Source: Didymella arachidicola (taxonomy: Eukaryota; Ascomycota; Dothideomycetes; Pleosporales; Didymellaceae). From it: a DNA stretch of 64,000 nucleotides. The DNA is taken from positions 682,001-746,000 of the forward strand of contig CM049994.1 in assembly GCA_016630955.3 (NCBI GenBank), in the 5' to 3' direction. Position 1 is the stretch's first letter. The number at the start of each line of letters is the position of its first letter. Shown piece after piece: positions 41,818-52,263 of the stretch. A program made the position numbers and the translations under genes. The notes beneath the pieces were generated by a model that worked only from the letters and a program-made list of their open reading frames with translations, did no database searches and had not been told where the DNA came from.

Positions 41818-43890
41818 ATGGCTGCAAAGGTTATTGTTGTTGGCGCCGGCCGTAAGCATCTACCCCGGACTGAACGCTGTCATGCGCACTGCTAACGTCT
41901 CTCGTCAGTGTCGGGCTTGAGTGCGGCTCACACCATCTACCTGGCCGGCGGCAATGTTGTCCTGCTCGACAAGAACAGTAAGCAAATGGCTAGACTTTGA
42001 TTCAATAGCAAGCACTGACTCGATATCAGACTTCATGGGAGGAAACTCCACCAAGGCCACATCCGGCATCAACGGTGCTCTCACAAGGACACAGGTTGAC
42101 CACAAGATTGGCGACAGCGTCAAGCAGTTCTATGAGGACACATTGAAGTCTGCGCGAGACAAGGCCAGGCCGGATTTGATCAAGGTCCTGACCTACAAGT
42201 CTGCCGCAGCCGTCGAGTGGCTGATGGATGTGTTCAACCTTGATCTGACTCTCGTTTCTCGTCTCGGGTGAGTTGCATCCGGAACCGAAGACATGACGAT
42301 ATATTGACAACAATCAGTGGTCACTCTTTCCCCCGCACTCACCGCGGTCACGATGCCAAGTTCCCCGGCATGGCCATCACATACGCCTTGATGCAGCGAT
42401 TCGAGGAGTTGGCCGAGGCCGAGCCCGAGCGTGTTCAGCTTATCAAGAAGGCCAAGGTTACCAAGGTCAACATGGACGGCAACCGCACCACTGGTGTCAC
42501 CTACACGTTCGGTGGCGAGGAGACAACACTTGAGGGCCCCGTGATCCTCGCCACTGGTGGCTATGCTGCCGACTTCACAGAAGACTCTCTGCTCAAGAAG
42601 TGGAGGCCAGATACTTTCGACCTTTCGACCACTAACGGCGCACACGCCACCGGTGATGGACACAAGATGTTGATGAAGGTTGGTGCCCAGGGCATCGACA
42701 TGGACAAGGTCCAGGTGCACCCTACAGGTCTCGTTGATCCCAAGGACCCTACCGCCAAGACCAAGTTCTTGGCTGCTGAGGCTCTTCGTGGCGAGGGTGG
42801 TATTCTGCTCAACAACAAGGGGCAGCGATTCTGCGACGATCTTGGTCACCGTGACTACGTCTCGGGCAAGATGTGGGAGGAGAAGGAGAAGGGCCAGTGG
42901 CCTATCCGCCTGGTGCTGAACTCCAAGGCCTCCAACGTTCTCGATTTCCACACAAGGCACTACTCTGGCCGTGGTCTGATGAAGAAGATCTCCGGTAAGG
43001 AGCTCGCCAAGGAGATTGGCATCAACCCCGAGCAGCTCCAGGAGGAGTTCACAAGCTACAACGCCATCGCCAAGGGCGAGAAGAAGGACATATGGGGCAA
43101 AAAGTACTTCCACAACCTGCCGTTCGATATCAACGACACATTCCACGTTGCGTTGATGGAGCCGGTTCTTCACTTCACCATGGGTGGTATCGAGATCAAC
43201 GACCAAGCACAGTGCTTGAACGAGCAAGGCAAGCCATTTGATGGCCTTTTCGTCTGTGGTGAGCTGGCCGGCGGTGTCCACGGTGCCAATCGTCTTGGTG
43301 GTTCGTCGCTGCTCGGCTGTGTCGTCTACGGTCGTGTTGCTGGTGACTCGGCATCCAAGTACCTGTTCCAGCAGGCGCTCAACAATGCTGGTGGGTCAGC
43401 GGTCTCGCGTCTCGGCCAGATTTCCCTCCACATCGACCCCAGCACACCAGGGAAGATCTCCGTGGAGTGGGGCAGCGGTGCTCAGGGCGGTGCTCAGGCA
43501 CAGGTCCCTGGAGGCGACAAGGTAGCACAGCAATCACAGGTGTCAGCAGCACCTGTCTTGAAGAGCGATGCCGACTCCAAGGACCCTGGCAAGGTTACCA
43601 AGCCCAGCCAACCGGCCAAGTTCTCCATCCCCGACAAGGAATTCACACTTGAAGAGATCGCCAAGCACAACAAGAAGGACGATCTGTGGATCGCAGTCAA
43701 GGGCATCGTGATGGATGTAACGAACTGGACTGACGAGCACCCCGGTGGTCCTCAGGCGCTCTTCAGCCACATGGGCAAGGATGCATCGGAAGAGTTTGAG
43801 ATGCTCCACGACGACGAAGTCATTCCTAAGTATGCACCCGAGATTGTCATTGGCAAGGTCAAGGGCCAGGAGGTGACACTTGAGTACTAG
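41818..43890 (+). CDS. Soluble fumarate reductase (Osm1/FrdS type) fused to cytochrome b5
   Basis: Four exons: 41818-41851, 41909-41977, 42030-42267 and 42318-43890, giving 637 residues. The FAD-binding fold starts at residue 4 (VIVVGAGLSGLSAAHTIYLAGG), assembled across the first intron. Flavoprotein motifs follow: NSTKATSGINGA, GGHSFPRTHRG, the active-site region HPTGLVDPKDP, FHVALMEPVLHFTMGG and GGVHGANRLGGSSLLGCVVYGR. After a linker of about 60 residues, a cytochrome b5 domain (residues about 555-630) has the heme ligand in EHPGGPQAL and the second His in FEMLHDDE. The enzyme reoxidises FADH2/NADH with fumarate and supports redox balance under low oxygen. The b5 fusion is known in moulds. 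No presequence is seen, so a cytosolic location is likely. Confidence 0.93.
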
Positions 43891-44215
43891 AGGGAGACGA
43901 TGTTGTGTGAAATGTATTTCTAGCATGTTCCTGAATGATATCCTTTGCATACTCAAATACGTACAACACTGAGCCACGCAAATGACAGAAGATTTGCGGC
44001 GTTTGGAGACGATTTCCGAATGCATGTGCATGTGAAGATCGTTCGCAGGAGCGGCTAGCCGTCGATCTGAGGAATGAACGAGACCCTGAAACTCCACAGA
44101 CCTCGGAGGCCCAGCGGCCACGCAAGCTCTCGCACAACGCAGCCCACCGCATTGCGTCAACCCTGGCGACTGCAAAAATGCTGCGCTGGCACTGCCGCCA
44201 TTCTTACTTTCGACA
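43891..44215. other. Spacer between fumarate reductase and Cdc1-like genes
   Basis: 325 bp, both neighbours on the plus strand. Nothing beyond UTR and promoter is expected. Confidence 0.4.
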
Positions 44216-46249
44216 ATGACCGAGTACGACGACTATGGTGTTCCTGTCGGCGCATATCAGGAGCCGGATAGCTTTACCGGCCAGACGTATCGGACCGCGC
44301 GCGCGTTCTTCTTGTACCGAGTGAAACCCTTTGTGGAGAGCAGAGTCACTCATGGAAGGTGGAAGCGGATCTTCAGCTTGGCGAATGCGCTGGTGGTAAC
44401 ATGGTGGTTTGTGGTGTATTGGGGCGAGAGGGGTGCCTTCAACAGCGCGGTAGGGGGCTGCAATTGGGATGCGTGGGAGAACTGGGTATGTCAGGAGGCA
44501 GTGTACCTCCGCGCAGGACTGACTTCGATCTAGGAGGAAGGAGCAAACCCTCACAGACTCGTCTTTGTTGCCGATCCCCAGCTCGTTGACCCACACACAT
44601 ATCCCGGCCGACCGTGGCCTCTCAACCCGCTCACGATGAAGTACACCGACCAGTACATGCGCCGCGCATACTCCCGTATACAGACAGAGCTCTATCCCGA
44701 CACAGTCTTTTTCCTGGGCGACCTATTCGACGGCGGCCGCGAGTGGTCCACGCGAACAACGAAGTCGCCCGAAAAGCAATACCAACAGTACGGAGAGAGC
44801 TACTGGATGAACGAGTACCGCCGTTTTGGGAGTATATTCTTCGAGCATTGGGGCGACGGCGGTCTTCAGCCACGCCCTGGGCAACCGGGAAGGAAGTTCA
44901 TCAGCAGCCTGCCTGGAAACCATGACCTTGGTTTCGCGAAAGGCGTTCAGATTGGAGTGCGCGACAGGTTTCACGCATATTTTGGGGATGGCAACAGGAT
45001 CGATGTGATTGGAAACCACACCTTTGTTTCCATAGACAGCGTCTCTCTCAGCGCATTAGGAGTGCCGTCCTCACAGGACCTCCAGGAGCTGTGGAAACCG
45101 ACAGTCGACTTCCTCGCCGGCGCAAAGGAACAGAAACATAAGCAGGTTCAGCGCGAGCTTCGCATCCAGCAAGGTCTCCGGCCCTACCCTGGCTTCCAAC
45201 ACCGCGAGATTGAGTCCAAAGACCTCGCAAAAGCGAGCCTTCCCCACGTTAACGATGAGGTTACTGACTTTCCCACCGTCCTCCTTACGCACGTTCCTCT
45301 CTATCGCGCCCCGGGCACGCCCTGCGGTCCTCTTCGTGAACATTGGCCCCCGACGCCTCCGCCCGCAGGACAAACTGAACCGCTCGAGCACGACGAGCGC
45401 AATGCCATTTCCGTCAGCGGCGGCTACCAGTATCAAAACGTTATGAACAAGGAGATCAGCACCGACATCGCCAGCAAGATTGGCGACATCAGATACGCCT
45501 TCTCGGGCGACGATCACGATTATTGCGAGCTGACGCATCGCGGGTATGCGTCTGGTGGCGGCGGCATCAAGGAGATCACCGTCAAAAGCATCAGCTGGGC
45601 TATGGGCGTCCGACATCCAGGATTCGTGCTAGTGAGCATGTGGAATCCTGTAGATGCAACCGGGAAGCCACTGAAAGGGGACATGGGCAAGACGCTACAG
45701 ACACACCTGTGTCTCCTGCCAGACCAACTGGGTATCTTCTTCCGCTATGCTGCTCTATTTGGATTCACACTACTCCTCTTGAGCTTTCGCGCCGCGCTCA
45801 TCGCATTCAACCTCCTGCCCAGCGCTCCCCTGACAGCAGACGACCCCATCCTACCAACGACACGCACCCCTGACGCAGGGAAAACAGACCGCTTCACAGA
45901 CGAAACCTCGCACTCGTCCAACTCGTCCACCTCGTCAACCGCAAACGGCAGTCTGCAAGTCCGCAACGCTTCGGCGCGCACGCGCACTGCTTCTCCGCTG
46001 AGCGGCTATGGCTTGCCGAATCCCATGCCGCACCAGCAGAACACAACGTACTCGCTGCCGCTGGTGCAGCATGCCGGCTTCTACGGTGACGAGGATAAGA
46101 AGGATGTTAAGACTTATGGGAGCGTGAACACAAAGAGCAAGCCTAAGAAGAAAGGGCTTGCGCTGTTCACACACGAGGTGAAAAGCAGCTTAGGCACTGT
46201 CATGGTTTGTGGCTTGAGTTGGTATTTTTGGCTCGTTTGGCATGGATAA
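44216..46249 (+). CDS. cdc1: Cdc1/Ted1-type metallophosphoesterase
   Basis: Exons 44216-44485 and 44534-46249, giving 661 residues. A first span (LANALVVTWWFVVYWGERG) precedes the lumenal phosphoesterase with all five metal-site motifs: VADPQLVD, FLGDLFDGGREW, SLPGNHDLG, LLTHVPLYR and FSGDDHDYCE. A second span (FFRYAALFGFTLLLLSFRAAL) and a Ser/Thr-rich cytosolic part follow, with a last hydrophobic end (VMVCGLSWYFWLVW). This family removes ethanolamine phosphate from GPI-anchor mannose in the ER/Golgi and needs Mn2+. The exon 1 splice joins WDAWENW to EEGANPHRLVFVADP, which restores the first motif; an ATG at 44636 would miss it. Confidence 0.93.
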
Positions 46250-46433
46250 GTGTACTGCATAGAGCATTGGCGTTTAGGTGGGTGGCATGTATGCGTAACA
46301 TATCCAGAGCTCATTTACCGAGTCTGTGCCCTTGAGATTGATTGGTGCATTGAACTACAGCAGTGTCTATGATGCTCGCACAACGCATAGATTGAACGCA
46401 GACCGGCACATGCTATGGGCTCCCAGCAGACGT

Positions 46434-47514
46434 TCACCCCCGCGCGTCTTCCCACGCCAGCATAGCTGCCATGGCTCTCTCGTACGTCCACATAGTGACA
46501 GCACTCGCCGGCGCAGCCTTAATCAGACTAACCGTCAACCCACGATACATACCCCGTCTGCCCTCCTGCCTCCATATCCTCAGCACCGTGCTAACAACGC
46601 CTCTATACTCTGGTATATTACCATGAACATAGCGCGCCAGCATCGGGCCCTGGACCTGCAGCCGCTTCCTCGTCGTATCGAGCGGATACACCGCCGTCTT
46701 GGACAGAATACTCGCAACCACGCCCGCCGCAGCATCCGACGTGCCAAACGGCAGCGGCAGCGGCGACCCGGCAATCACCGGCTTCAAACCCTCGTAGCTC
46801 GCGAAGAACAAACCCATATACGGCACTATCTGGCTCACGCCTGCGCCGAGCCCGCGGAAGAAACCCCCGAGTCCTTCCTGCGCTGCGATCTGCCGCACAG
46901 ACGCGGCGATGGAGGGGTACACGCGCTCGGTTCCCTGGGCAGCGAAGCGCGTGCGCAGCAGGTCGAGGGGGTATGTGGCTGTGGTTGCAGCTGCGCCGGC
47001 GGCGGCGCCGCTGAGGAAGTTGACGGCTGAGCCGGGGAGGTGGATGGGTAGCGCGGGGTGCTCGAGTAGCGACGAGGCGTATGTGTAGGCGGAGAACTGG
47101 ATGCTGCCGTAGGCCAGGTACATGAGCTCGGCGGGGATGTTGCCTTTCCATAGCCCCGTTATGCCCTCGTGGGCTAGGATCTGCTTCAAAGTGCCCAGCG
47201 TGCCTTTGTAGATGGGGCCATGGATGCCCTGCACGCTGAGCGGGTCGGACAGCGAGTGGATCTGGAGCTGCAGGCGGATCTTGATGACATCGAGGGGGGC
47301 GATGACGAAGCTGGGTCGTTAGTATGGTGTAGTCACAGAGCGTGCGATGTGAGTGTGTGTGCGTGGACATACCGCGACACAAGGCCTGCGACCGCGCCGG
47401 CGACTACTACCTGTCGCTGAGAGCCCTGTGAATTGTTGGTTAGCTTACGTCACGCGAGTGACAACAAACGCGGGCGCGTACCTCATGCTTGAGCTGAGCG
47501 ACACCCTCAGACAT
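46434..47514 (-). CDS. tpc1: Mitochondrial thiamine pyrophosphate carrier
   Basis: Three exons: 47514-47482, 47425-47373 and 47310-46434, giving 320 residues. It is a six-span mitochondrial carrier with three repeats and the signatures PLDVIKIRLQ, PLDLLRTRFA and PLDTTRKRLQ. The start SEGVAQLKHEGSQRQVVVAGAVAGL, built from two short exons, and GIHGPIYKGTLGTLKQI match fungal Tpc1, which brings ThPP into the matrix for the alpha-keto acid dehydrogenases. In several fungi it is annotated as TPC1 by homology only. Divergent from the butyrobetaine dioxygenase-like gene across 256 bp, another mitochondrial protein. Confidence 0.92.
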
Positions 47515-47770
47515 GCGCCCAGCAATAGCTCAAAGGCGTCGGTAGCGCACACGTGCCGCAAACACGCGATGCTATCTGCCGGGAAGGGGATGGGGCAGCA
47601 GTGGAAGAACCCGGAGAAAAGGCACGGTTCTGGGCGTGCGCGGTCGAGAAACAAACGCGCGCCTCGGTCGTCGGACGGAATTGTTGCGGTCGACGTATGA
47701 ATCGTGTGAAATATCTCCGCCGAGGTCCCCCAGGTTTCTGGCAGGAGGCATTCGAGGTCCCTCGCGCATC
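47515..47770. promoter_or_regulatory. Divergent promoter, TPC1 / dioxygenase
   Basis: 256 bp between divergent starts of two mitochondrial proteins. The dioxygenase frame is open upstream to 47636, but its presequence starts at the ATG at 47771. No defined element was seen. Confidence 0.35.
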
Positions 47771-49279
47771 ATGTCATTGAACGTCACCACCAAGCTGCCC
47801 GCCCTGCGGACTGCGCGGAGATTTGCGCCCAGATACCGTTCCGCAGCTTCGGTGCAGAGGAGGCAGTTTTCATTCCGCTCGTTCTGGAGCACGTCCGCAG
47901 GTTCGGCAGAGCAGGCGGAATGGAGCCCCGCGATTGACGGCCCTCATCGGCAGAGCAAGCTGCAGGTCAGGGAGCAGCAAGAGAGGGAACTCGCCGAGAA
48001 GGCAGCACAGGAGCATCCCATTCCAGAAGAGTCAGAAGTTGGATTGGTCGATTGTGTTCCTGCCAAACACGTGGCTGTGGAAATTGATGGTAATGCTCGA
48101 GTCTTCGATACTGCGTTCCTGCGGGACAGCTGCTCGTGCTTGCAGTGCAAGGACCCGCACAGCAAGCAGAAGGTCTTCCAGACTTCAGACATTCCGGAAG
48201 ACCTAGAAGGGAGCTACAGGCTCGTTGAGGATGAAGAGAAGGGACCTTCGATTGAACTCGAGTGGAAGAACGACGTAAAGGGATACGGATCAGATCACCG
48301 CACACGGCATTCGATCGACTGGCTGCGGAGAGCAATTCACCAGGAGGTCGAGTTGAGAGGCGGCGTGCGGCACGACGAGCGAGTCCTTTGGGACAAGCAG
48401 AGAATCACACGGGACAACAAATGGCTAGACTACGACGACTACATGGCCAAGGACGAAGTGCTCTACGACGCTCTAACGCACCTACACAAATACGGCCTCC
48501 TCTTCATCAAAAACGTGCCCGAATCCGAAGAATCAGTCGTCAAGCTCTCCTCGCGCATCGGCAACCTCAAAGACACCTTCTACGGCCGCACATGGGACGT
48601 CCGCTCCAAAGCCAAAGCCGAAAACATCGCCTACACCCCGCAATTCCTCGGCCTCCACATGGACCTCCTCTACACCTCCAACCCACCCCACCTGCAACTC
48701 CTCCACTCGCTCCGCGCGCGCACCCCCGGCGGCGAATCCTTCTTCAGCGACGCCTTCCACGCCGTGCACCAACTCCAACGCTTCTCCTCCCTGCACTTCC
48801 GCACCCTCTGCTCCTTCCCCGTCACATACCACTACCACCACCCCACCCACCACTACCACTTCACCCGCCCCGTCATCGAACTCTTCCCCCACCCCAAATA
48901 CACAGACCCTACCAACCTCGCCATCCGCCGTGTAAACTGGAGCCCCCCCTTCCAAGCCCCCTTCGAAACCCGCATCGGGAGCAACACACAGACGTCCTTC
49001 CGCTCGTTTGTGGCTGCTAGCAAGGCGTATGAGAAGTTGCTTAGTGCCGAGGAGAATCTGTTCGAGTATCGGCTGAATGAGGGGGAGTGTGTGGTTTTTG
49101 ATAATAGGAGGGTGTTGCATGCGAGGCGGGCGTTTGATGCGGCAAAGGGGGAAAGGTGGCTTAAGGGGGCTTATGTGGATGATGATGTTTTTTTTAGTCG
49201 GTTGAGGGTGTTGAAGGAGCGGTTTGAGGGGTGTTGGGATGCGGAGGGGACGGTGAGGTATGCTGTTAAGGGGGAGTAG
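47771..49279 (+). CDS. Mitochondrial gamma-butyrobetaine dioxygenase-like enzyme
   Basis: Single exon, 502 residues. A mitochondrial presequence is obvious (MSLNVTTKLPALRTARRFAP, then Arg/Ser-rich up to about 45). The N-terminal zinc-binding DUF971-like domain has FLRDSCSCLQCKDPHSKQK. The TauD/2-oxoglutarate dioxygenase core has the iron ligands in LGLHMDLLY (His, Asp) and RRVLHARRAF (distal His) and the oxoglutarate-binding Arg after it. This is the gamma-butyrobetaine/trimethyllysine hydroxylase family of carnitine synthesis; which of the two cannot be told by eye. Codon use changes sharply: C-ending codons dominate to about 48990 and G/T-ending codons from about 49020 to the stop. Confidence 0.88.
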   Translation: MSLNVTTKLPALRTARRFAPRYRSAASVQRRQFSFRSFWSTSAGSAEQAEWSPAIDGPHRQSKLQVREQQERELAEKAAQEHPIPEESEVGLVDCVPAKHVAVEIDGNARVFDTAFLRDSCSCLQCKDPHSKQKVFQTSDIPEDLEGSYRLVEDEEKGPSIELEWKNDVKGYGSDHRTRHSIDWLRRAIHQEVELRGGVRHDERVLWDKQRITRDNKWLDYDDYMAKDEVLYDALTHLHKYGLLFIKNVPESEESVVKLSSRIGNLKDTFYGRTWDVRSKAKAENIAYTPQFLGLHMDLLYTSNPPHLQLLHSLRARTPGGESFFSDAFHAVHQLQRFSSLHFRTLCSFPVTYHYHHPTHHYHFTRPVIELFPHPKYTDPTNLAIRRVNWSPPFQAPFETRIGSNTQTSFRSFVAASKAYEKLLSAEENLFEYRLNEGECVVFDNRRVLHARRAFDAAKGERWLKGAYVDDDVFFSRLRVLKERFEGCWDAEGTVRYAVKGE

Positions 49280-49740
49280 GGTGGGGAACAGTGGCTCGGG
49301 GAGGAGATGCATTGCTTGGTGTTGGGCTTTGAGGCATAGCGTGCGAGGGTTGTGGATTTTGGCATGGCTTGCTGTAGGTTTTTGTCAGGAGTTGCCCTTG
49401 TGGAGAGCATTAGACTTATATGGCACTTCTCGGTGCAATAGTAAGAGCCACTCATGCTTGTTCCTTCCTCTCTCTCTTTCTTCCGTTTTTCATTTGTCTC
49501 TCACGTCAAGGTGTATCTGCCTACTCTGAGGCGCAATAATCGTTTGCCCATTGCGTCATGGTGCTCACACTTGGTCCGCGCCAGGGCGTCTCTCACTTCA
49601 CCACGAGTCCACGACTTAGCTCGCTTATATAGCAGACACACGTCCGTTTGTCCGCACCGCCGCCACCATAAACACTCTTCTGTTAATTCTGCCAAACAAC
49701 ATCTGCAGCTTTGTGCGAACACGCTACCGCCGCCATCGAA
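49280..49740. other. Spacer before LLRLP gene C
   Basis: 461 bp, G-rich at the left and C/T-rich at the right. No gene supported. It holds the dioxygenase 3' UTR and the promoter of LLRLP gene C. Confidence 0.4.
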
Positions 49741-50534
49741 ATGGCACCCCGCAAACCTGTTGCCGCCGCAGAGCCAGCGAAGAAGCGCACCGCCAATACA
49801 AGCAACAGAGTCACCAAGAGACCTGCTCGCGGCTACCACAAATTCAAGAACGGGCTGCTGAACGTGACTCCCAAGGGCTACGAGGAGAATGACATGTGCG
49901 TTGGCAAGCCTCTCTAACTGACAAAGTTGCTCACCTATCACGTAGCCTCAAGCAAAACCAGAACTTCCCGCTACTTCGCCTCCCACCTGAAGTTCGCAAT
50001 CTTATTTGGACCTACACGCTGGGACACGCGGTGTTCAGGCCTTTTGTGAATGTGAGTCGCAAGCGCAGGCACGAGCTGAGAAGCGAGCAGTGCATCGATG
50101 TGGCACTTCTTCGAACCTGCCGTCAGATATATGCTGAAGCCGCATTGATGCCTCTGCAACTTAGAACTTTCGACTTTAACTGGTACCCTGGGAGCCGTGG
50201 GCTAGGGAAACCGCTGCAGGCTTATCAGCGCCAGAGGATCAACTCTGTTCGAATCAGCCTCAAATTTCCTTCGAGTTACGGAAGTCTCGCCCCAGAGTCA
50301 CCGGAAGAAGACGCGGGACTTGAGCTTGCGAAGCTATTTCCGGCCCTAAGGATCGTCGAAATACGCATGTACAATACAAACTCTCAGATAGGCGGGTCCG
50401 ACTCAGCCACTATGACAGCACTTGAAGCACGCATTCGTCGCGACTTCGCCTGGCTCGTGGAGGCAAGCTCAGTCGAGTTAAAGGTAAGAGAACTAGCTGA
50501 AGACTCGCGCTGGCATGACTGGTACTACATGTGA
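49741..50534 (+). CDS. LLRLP-motif protein C (247 aa)
   Basis: Exons 49741-49895 and 49946-50534; the intron is again phase 2 inside AT|G. Exon 1 gives a basic tail with KRPARGYHKFKNGLLNVTPKG. Exon 2 begins NFPLLRLPPEVRNLIWTYTLG, then VALLRTCRQIYAEAALMPLQ, an AYQRQRINSVRISL segment and KLFPALRIVEIRMYN. The fold is unknown; the motif pattern (hydrophobic LPxEVR helix, then CRQIYxEA helix) recurs in all family members here and resembles 2EXR/DUF7730-type domains of Dothideomycetes. The exon 1 tail is clearly related to that of gene D on the other strand, so C and D are a duplicated pair in tail-to-tail orientation. Confidence 0.8.
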
Positions 50535-51302
50535 TCATCTGTTGCAAGCAATATAAACTTTGGCTGCATTACCGGCCTATGCAGATGGTTTGTCCTTCTT
50601 AGAGGGTGGCAATATCGTTGAAGTCAGGATCTCGACTGAACAACGACACTGAGAGCAAACACCTCGGGGACATTGACTTTATGTCCGCTATCTTAGGTCT
50701 ACAGAATCAAATTGACACAATTCTTGGTAGCATTCACAGCGCTCATGCGGTTTGATTGTCACTTGACTATCGTGCCATCATTTTCCTCCAGTTGCCGTAC
50801 TGCGTTCAGCAAGACATCTCAGGCAAACACGATAGTCAGTACCGTTGAATACTTTTGGCCCAAAATCTTCAGATCAATTAAAGGTTCACTCGTCATGATG
50901 CGGAATTGTCTACTGGCGTGACTCTACTACGCGTCTGTCGTCAGTCCCTTTCAGAGACAGCGCTTCTGCCTTACCGACACGGCATCTTCACTTCTGACAG
51001 TAGCATGCGATAGCATCACACATTTCGCCTCTGGCTGGACATTTCCCAAATTGCGTGTTATGACCACGGCTGTACATGTCACAAGTGGTTTTGCTAGGGA
51101 GACATTGCGCAAAGCGACCTTCATTTAACTACATTACAGTCTGCGCTCCACTCTACGCTGTCCATTATCTGAGGCAAACAATCTCATAAACCCGCATTGT
51201 CTTGCTGTCTTGCATCAAGCTTGCTCACAGACGCAAGCTGCATTGAAGAACTCATTTACCGCGTTAAACCCACAACGCTCATCCTGTACTCTCCCCCTGG
51301 AC
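50535..51302. other. Spacer between LLRLP genes C and D, with a relic
   Basis: About 770 bp between the 3' ends of a convergent pair. It contains the relic at 50918-51013; I see nothing else. Confidence 0.45.
50918..51013 (+). pseudogene. Relic of an LLRLP-family gene
   Basis: The plus-strand frame reads VTLLRVCRQSLSETALLPYR then HGIFTSDSSMR and a stop. It aligns with the ALLRTCRQIYxEAxLxP block of genes C and D but has no LLRLP motif upstream in frame and no open frame downstream. It is a decayed copy between two intact ones. Confidence 0.6.
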
Positions 51303-52263
51303 CTACTCTCGATCTCGAACAAGTAGAGCTGCCTCCGCCTGCCAGTATCCCTTCACGGCAGCCATGACGTCTGGATCCTCCTCTTCAAGGACCTCGTCAT
51401 CTTCATCATCATCGTTGACACCGTCCATTTCATTCATGTTGCGAGACGGAAGCAACTCATCCGTACTCTTCACGTGAATCGAAGCACCCGTAGCCTCGAT
51501 AACATCGCGAAGACGTGCAGGAATAATCTCCGTACTTGCCACAAACTGCCGGCCCTCGGAGTCAAAACCCGCATCGTTGATACCGTGAACAAGGACCGTG
51601 AACTGGCTCAAGGCGGGGAAGCATTTCTTAAAGTCCAGCTTATTGTCGGTAAATAGTCCAGATTCTCCTAGATACACCCGGGCGTACTGCATACGACAGT
51701 CGATCCGGAGGTGTGCGATGTGCTTGCGCTGGTAAGCGTGAAGCAGCTTGACTGATCGCTTGAGGTAGACAACGTTGTGGTACGCAAATGTAGCCTGGAA
51801 GAACGGGTAAAGAACCGCTTCGGAGTATATCTGGCGGCAAGTCCGGAGAAGAGCCATGCCGTTGCGAGGCTCCGCAGCAGACGGTGCGAACCTGTAGCTT
51901 TCGCTGTAGTACCTGCCGCGGGAGCACGTTGCTTCGTAGGTCTTGCCTCCGAGGACATACTTCCAGATCTCCTGGCGGACTTCGGTGGGGAGGCGTAGTA
52001 GGGCTGTGTTCTGGTTCATGTTGACACTGCGCGATCATGATAAGTGTTGGTGACCTTAAGCTTGCGACAAACTTATTCGCGCGTCGGCTGCTTGTGAGGG
52101 AAACTTACACATTCTTCTCTGCGCCTTTTGGAACGACGTTTAGTATGCCACTGCGGAACCTGTGGAATCCACGGGCGGGCCTCTTGGCAACTCGATATGG
52201 GAGTGCTATTACAGGGCTTACATGCGGTGGCTTTACCTGGTGGTTGATATTTGTGGGCGCCAT
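51303..52263 (-). CDS. LLRLP-motif protein D (292 aa)
   Basis: Exons 52263-52109 and 52026-51303 (intron 82 nt, phase 2). Exon 1 ends KRPARGFHRFRSGILNVVPKG, nearly the same as in gene C. Exon 2 has TALLRLPTEVRQEIWKYVLGG, MALLRTCRQIYSEAVLYPF, a LLHAYQRKHIAHLRIDC segment, CFPALSQFTVLVHG, and an acidic run (VNDDDEDDEVLEEEDPD) near the C-terminus. It is the longest member of the family here. No function is known. It is oriented opposite to C, with their 3' ends facing. Confidence 0.8.

Noticed and set aside
42193..43281. 362-codon open frame antisense to the fumarate reductase
   Set aside because: It mirrors a strongly GC3-biased coding exon, which opens the antisense frame. It is Leu/Val-rich with no domain, and the sense strand is a complete enzyme.
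48262..49020. 252-codon plus-strand frame within the dioxygenase gene
   Set aside because: Pro/His/Arg-rich product of the C-rich segment in a wrong frame; the real frame has all catalytic residues.
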